A stretch of 6,695 nucleotides of DNA from Actinomycetes bacterium (GTDB lineage: Bacteria; Actinomycetota; Actinomycetes; Actinomycetales; Cellulomonadaceae), in assembly GCA_023412515.1 (NCBI GenBank), contig JAEYNO010000213.1, positions 1 through 6,695 on the forward strand. The letters are read 5' to 3'. The notes beneath the pieces were generated by a model. The model ran no database searches, had not been told where the DNA came from, and saw nothing but the letters and a program-made list of their open reading frames with translations. The translations under genes and the position numbers were made by a program. Within the stretch, counting starts at the first letter, position 1; each line of letters opens with the position of its first letter. Below, one piece after another: positions 6,201-6,695 of the stretch.

Positions 6201-6695
6201 GAGCGTCTCCGCCTTCTTGATGCTCGGCACGAGGAGCTGGCGGGTGCCGTCCGGCTTCGCCAGGTCGATCGCGAGACCGAGGTTCACGTGCGCCGGCGTC
6301 AGCACGCCCGGCTTGCCGTCGACCAGCGTGTAGGCGCTGTTCATCGCGGGCATCTCGCCGAGCGCCTCGACCAGCGCGAAGCCGATGAGGTGGGTGAACG
6401 AGACCTTGCCTCCGCGGCCGCGCGCCAGGTGGTTGTTGATGACGATGCGGTTGTCGACGAGGAGCTTGGCCGGGATGGCGCGGACCGACGTCGCGGTCGG
6501 GACCTCGAGGCTGGCCTCCATGTTCGTGACGACGCGGGCGGAGGGGCCGCGCAGGCGCTGCACCTCGTCGGCGGCCTCCGGCTGCTCGAGCTCCGCCTCG
6601 CGCGCGGCCTTCGCGGCGGGCGCGTAGGGGGCGGTCGCGGGCTGCGCGGTCGCCACCGGCGAGGTGGTCGGCTCCGGGTCGCGCGGGGTCGGTGC
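3204..6695 (-). CDS. kgd: Multifunctional 2-oxoglutarate dehydrogenase/decarboxylase Kgd (N-terminus outside window)
   Basis: There are 1163 visible residues, open to the right edge; mycobacterial Kgd is about 1230, so roughly 70 N-terminal residues are missing. Numbering from the first visible residue: 1-42 is a Pro/Ala/Thr linker; about 45-275 is an E2-type acyltransferase domain with the catalytic motif TSTYDHRIIQG (His257). About 300 onward is the E1 thiamine-diphosphate enzyme: GMAHRGRLNVLANI (His482), GSGDVKYHLG (His522), the cofactor-binding HGDAAFAGQG to VNNQVGFTT stretch (581-622), CYRRRGHNEGDDPSMTQP (679-696), and a transketolase-like half with GQDSRRGTFVQRHAV (His860) and LLPHGYEGQGPDHSS. 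It ends in HAVEQKELVEAAF. It converts 2-oxoglutarate in the TCA cycle, decarboxylating it and passing the succinyl group onward with the partner E2/E3 components. Like other actinobacterial fused enzymes it shows no lipoyl domain in the visible part. The family is inhibited by the FHA protein GarA/OdhI. All catalytic motifs look intact. The GTG at 6656 sits inside the linker and is not the start. Confidence 0.97.
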   Translation of the reverse strand, partial: APTPRDPEPTTSPVATAQPATAPYAPAAKAAREAELEQPEAADEVQRLRGPSARVVTNMEASLEVPTATSVRAIPAKLLVDNRIVINNHLARGRGGKVSFTHLIGFALVEALGEMPAMNSAYTLVDGKPGVLTPAHVNLGLAIDLAKPDGTRQLLVPSIKKAETLDFAQFWTAYEDVVRRARGGKLGVDDFAGTTISLTNPGTIGTVHSVPRLMQGQGTIIGVGAMDYPAEFQGTSDEQLNRMGVSKVLTVTSTYDHRIIQGAQSGDFLRILHRKLLGEDGFYDRVFASLRVPYEPIRWVKEAADPDAEPIKPARIAELIHAYRSRGHLMADTDPLAYRLRKHPDLDVQTHGLSLWDLDRTFPTGGFTGRPRATLRQVLGLLRDSYCRTTGFEYMHLQDPRQRRWLQERLEAGYAPTPREDQLRILRRLNAAEAFETFLQTKYVGQKRFSLEGGESLIPLLDAILSRAANGGLDEVGIGMAHRGRLNVLANIAGKSYGQIFSEFEGNQDPKSVQGSGDVKYHLGTEGVFTAESGATTAVYLAANPSHLEAVDPVLEGIVRAKQDRIDLGGDGFSVLPILIHGDAAFAGQGVVFETLNLAQLRGYRTGGTIHVIVNNQVGFTTGPSSSRSSQYATDVAKGLQVPIFHVNGDDPEAVVRVAELAFEYREQFDRDVIIDLVCYRRRGHNEGDDPSMTQPLMYNLIEAKRSVRKAYTETLVARGDITLEEAEQALRDYQSQLERVFTETREDGWTPPAADSETVAGLERPESQHEDAGVMVGWQTAVPASVLQRIGQAHVSPPEGFTVHPKLAQLLAKREQMSREGAIDWGYGEILAFGSLLVEGTPVRLAGQDSRRGTFVQRHAVLHDRETGAEWTPLLYLSADQAKFWVYDSSLSEYAALGFEYGYSVERPDALVLWEAQFGDFVNGAQTVIDEFISSAEQKWAQRSSVVLLLPHGYEGQGPDHSSARIERFLQLAAEDNMTIAQPSTPASHFHLLRRQAYQRPRRPLVVFTPKSMLRLKAATSSVEDFTSGTFRTVIGDDLASAKADQVTRVLLCSGKVYWDLLAHRVQSGDQQTAIVRLEQLYPLEPDALRDALAPFDGAELVWVQDEPRNQGPWTFVSTHLPQVVERPVSVVSRPESASPAAGSAKKHAVEQKELVEAAFRR

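Noticed and set aside
6654..6656. GTG at 6656 as the kgd start codon
   Set aside because: The frame continues without a stop to the window edge as a Pro/Thr-rich linker, and about 70 residues typical of Kgd N-termini are still missing, so this GTG is internal.
1..6695. CRISPR arrays, tRNA/rRNA genes, insertion sequences or phage genes
   Set aside because: No regular repeat-spacer structure, cloverleaf, transposase-like protein or target-site duplication was seen on either strand.

Overview
The window is about 6.7 kb of very GC-rich DNA with strong G/C bias at third codon positions. It encodes an actinobacterial Kgd, a DipZ, and an MPT83-type fasciclin lipoprotein. This points to a high-GC actinomycete, plausibly Micrococcales such as a Cellulomonas relative; the genus is an inference, the phylum is not in serious doubt.

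Layout, left to right: (1) the C-terminal DNA-binding end of an AraC/GlxA-family regulator on the + strand, cut by the left edge (1-231). (2) A convergent intergenic gap with an 11-bp terminator-like hairpin. (3) A fasciclin-domain lipoprotein on the - strand (392-1069), closely resembling mycobacterial MPT83/MPT70. (4) A 211-bp divergent promoter region. (5) dipZ on the + strand (1281-3122), a CcdA membrane domain fused to a thioredoxin-like domain and a C-terminal beta-rich module. (6) A perfect 20-bp hairpin between convergent genes. (7) kgd on the - strand (3204-6695), the fused 2-oxoglutarate dehydrogenase E1 / acyltransferase enzyme, running off the right edge without its N-terminus. No stretch over 300 bases lacks a gene.

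The most interesting part is the divergent fasciclin/dipZ pair. In Mycobacterium tuberculosis mpt83, dipZ and mpt70 are adjacent and belong to the SigK (ECF sigma factor) regulon. Here each of the two divergent genes is preceded by the same bipartite motif, CCATCC then CCGAAC, with 16-nt (fasciclin side) and 15-nt (dipZ side) spacers. This closely matches the mycobacterial SigK promoter as I recall it (CCATCC / CCGAAT). On the dipZ side the -10 element ends 7 nt before the ATG and there is no Shine-Dalgarno, so the dipZ mRNA is probably leaderless. On the fasciclin side there is a roughly 48-nt leader with a good Shine-Dalgarno and a hairpin whose strand could alternatively pair with that Shine-Dalgarno. 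The cassette has a hairpin terminator at each end, so it looks like a self-contained, co-regulated extracytoplasmic redox/surface module. The AraC-type regulator and kgd appear to be unrelated neighbours.
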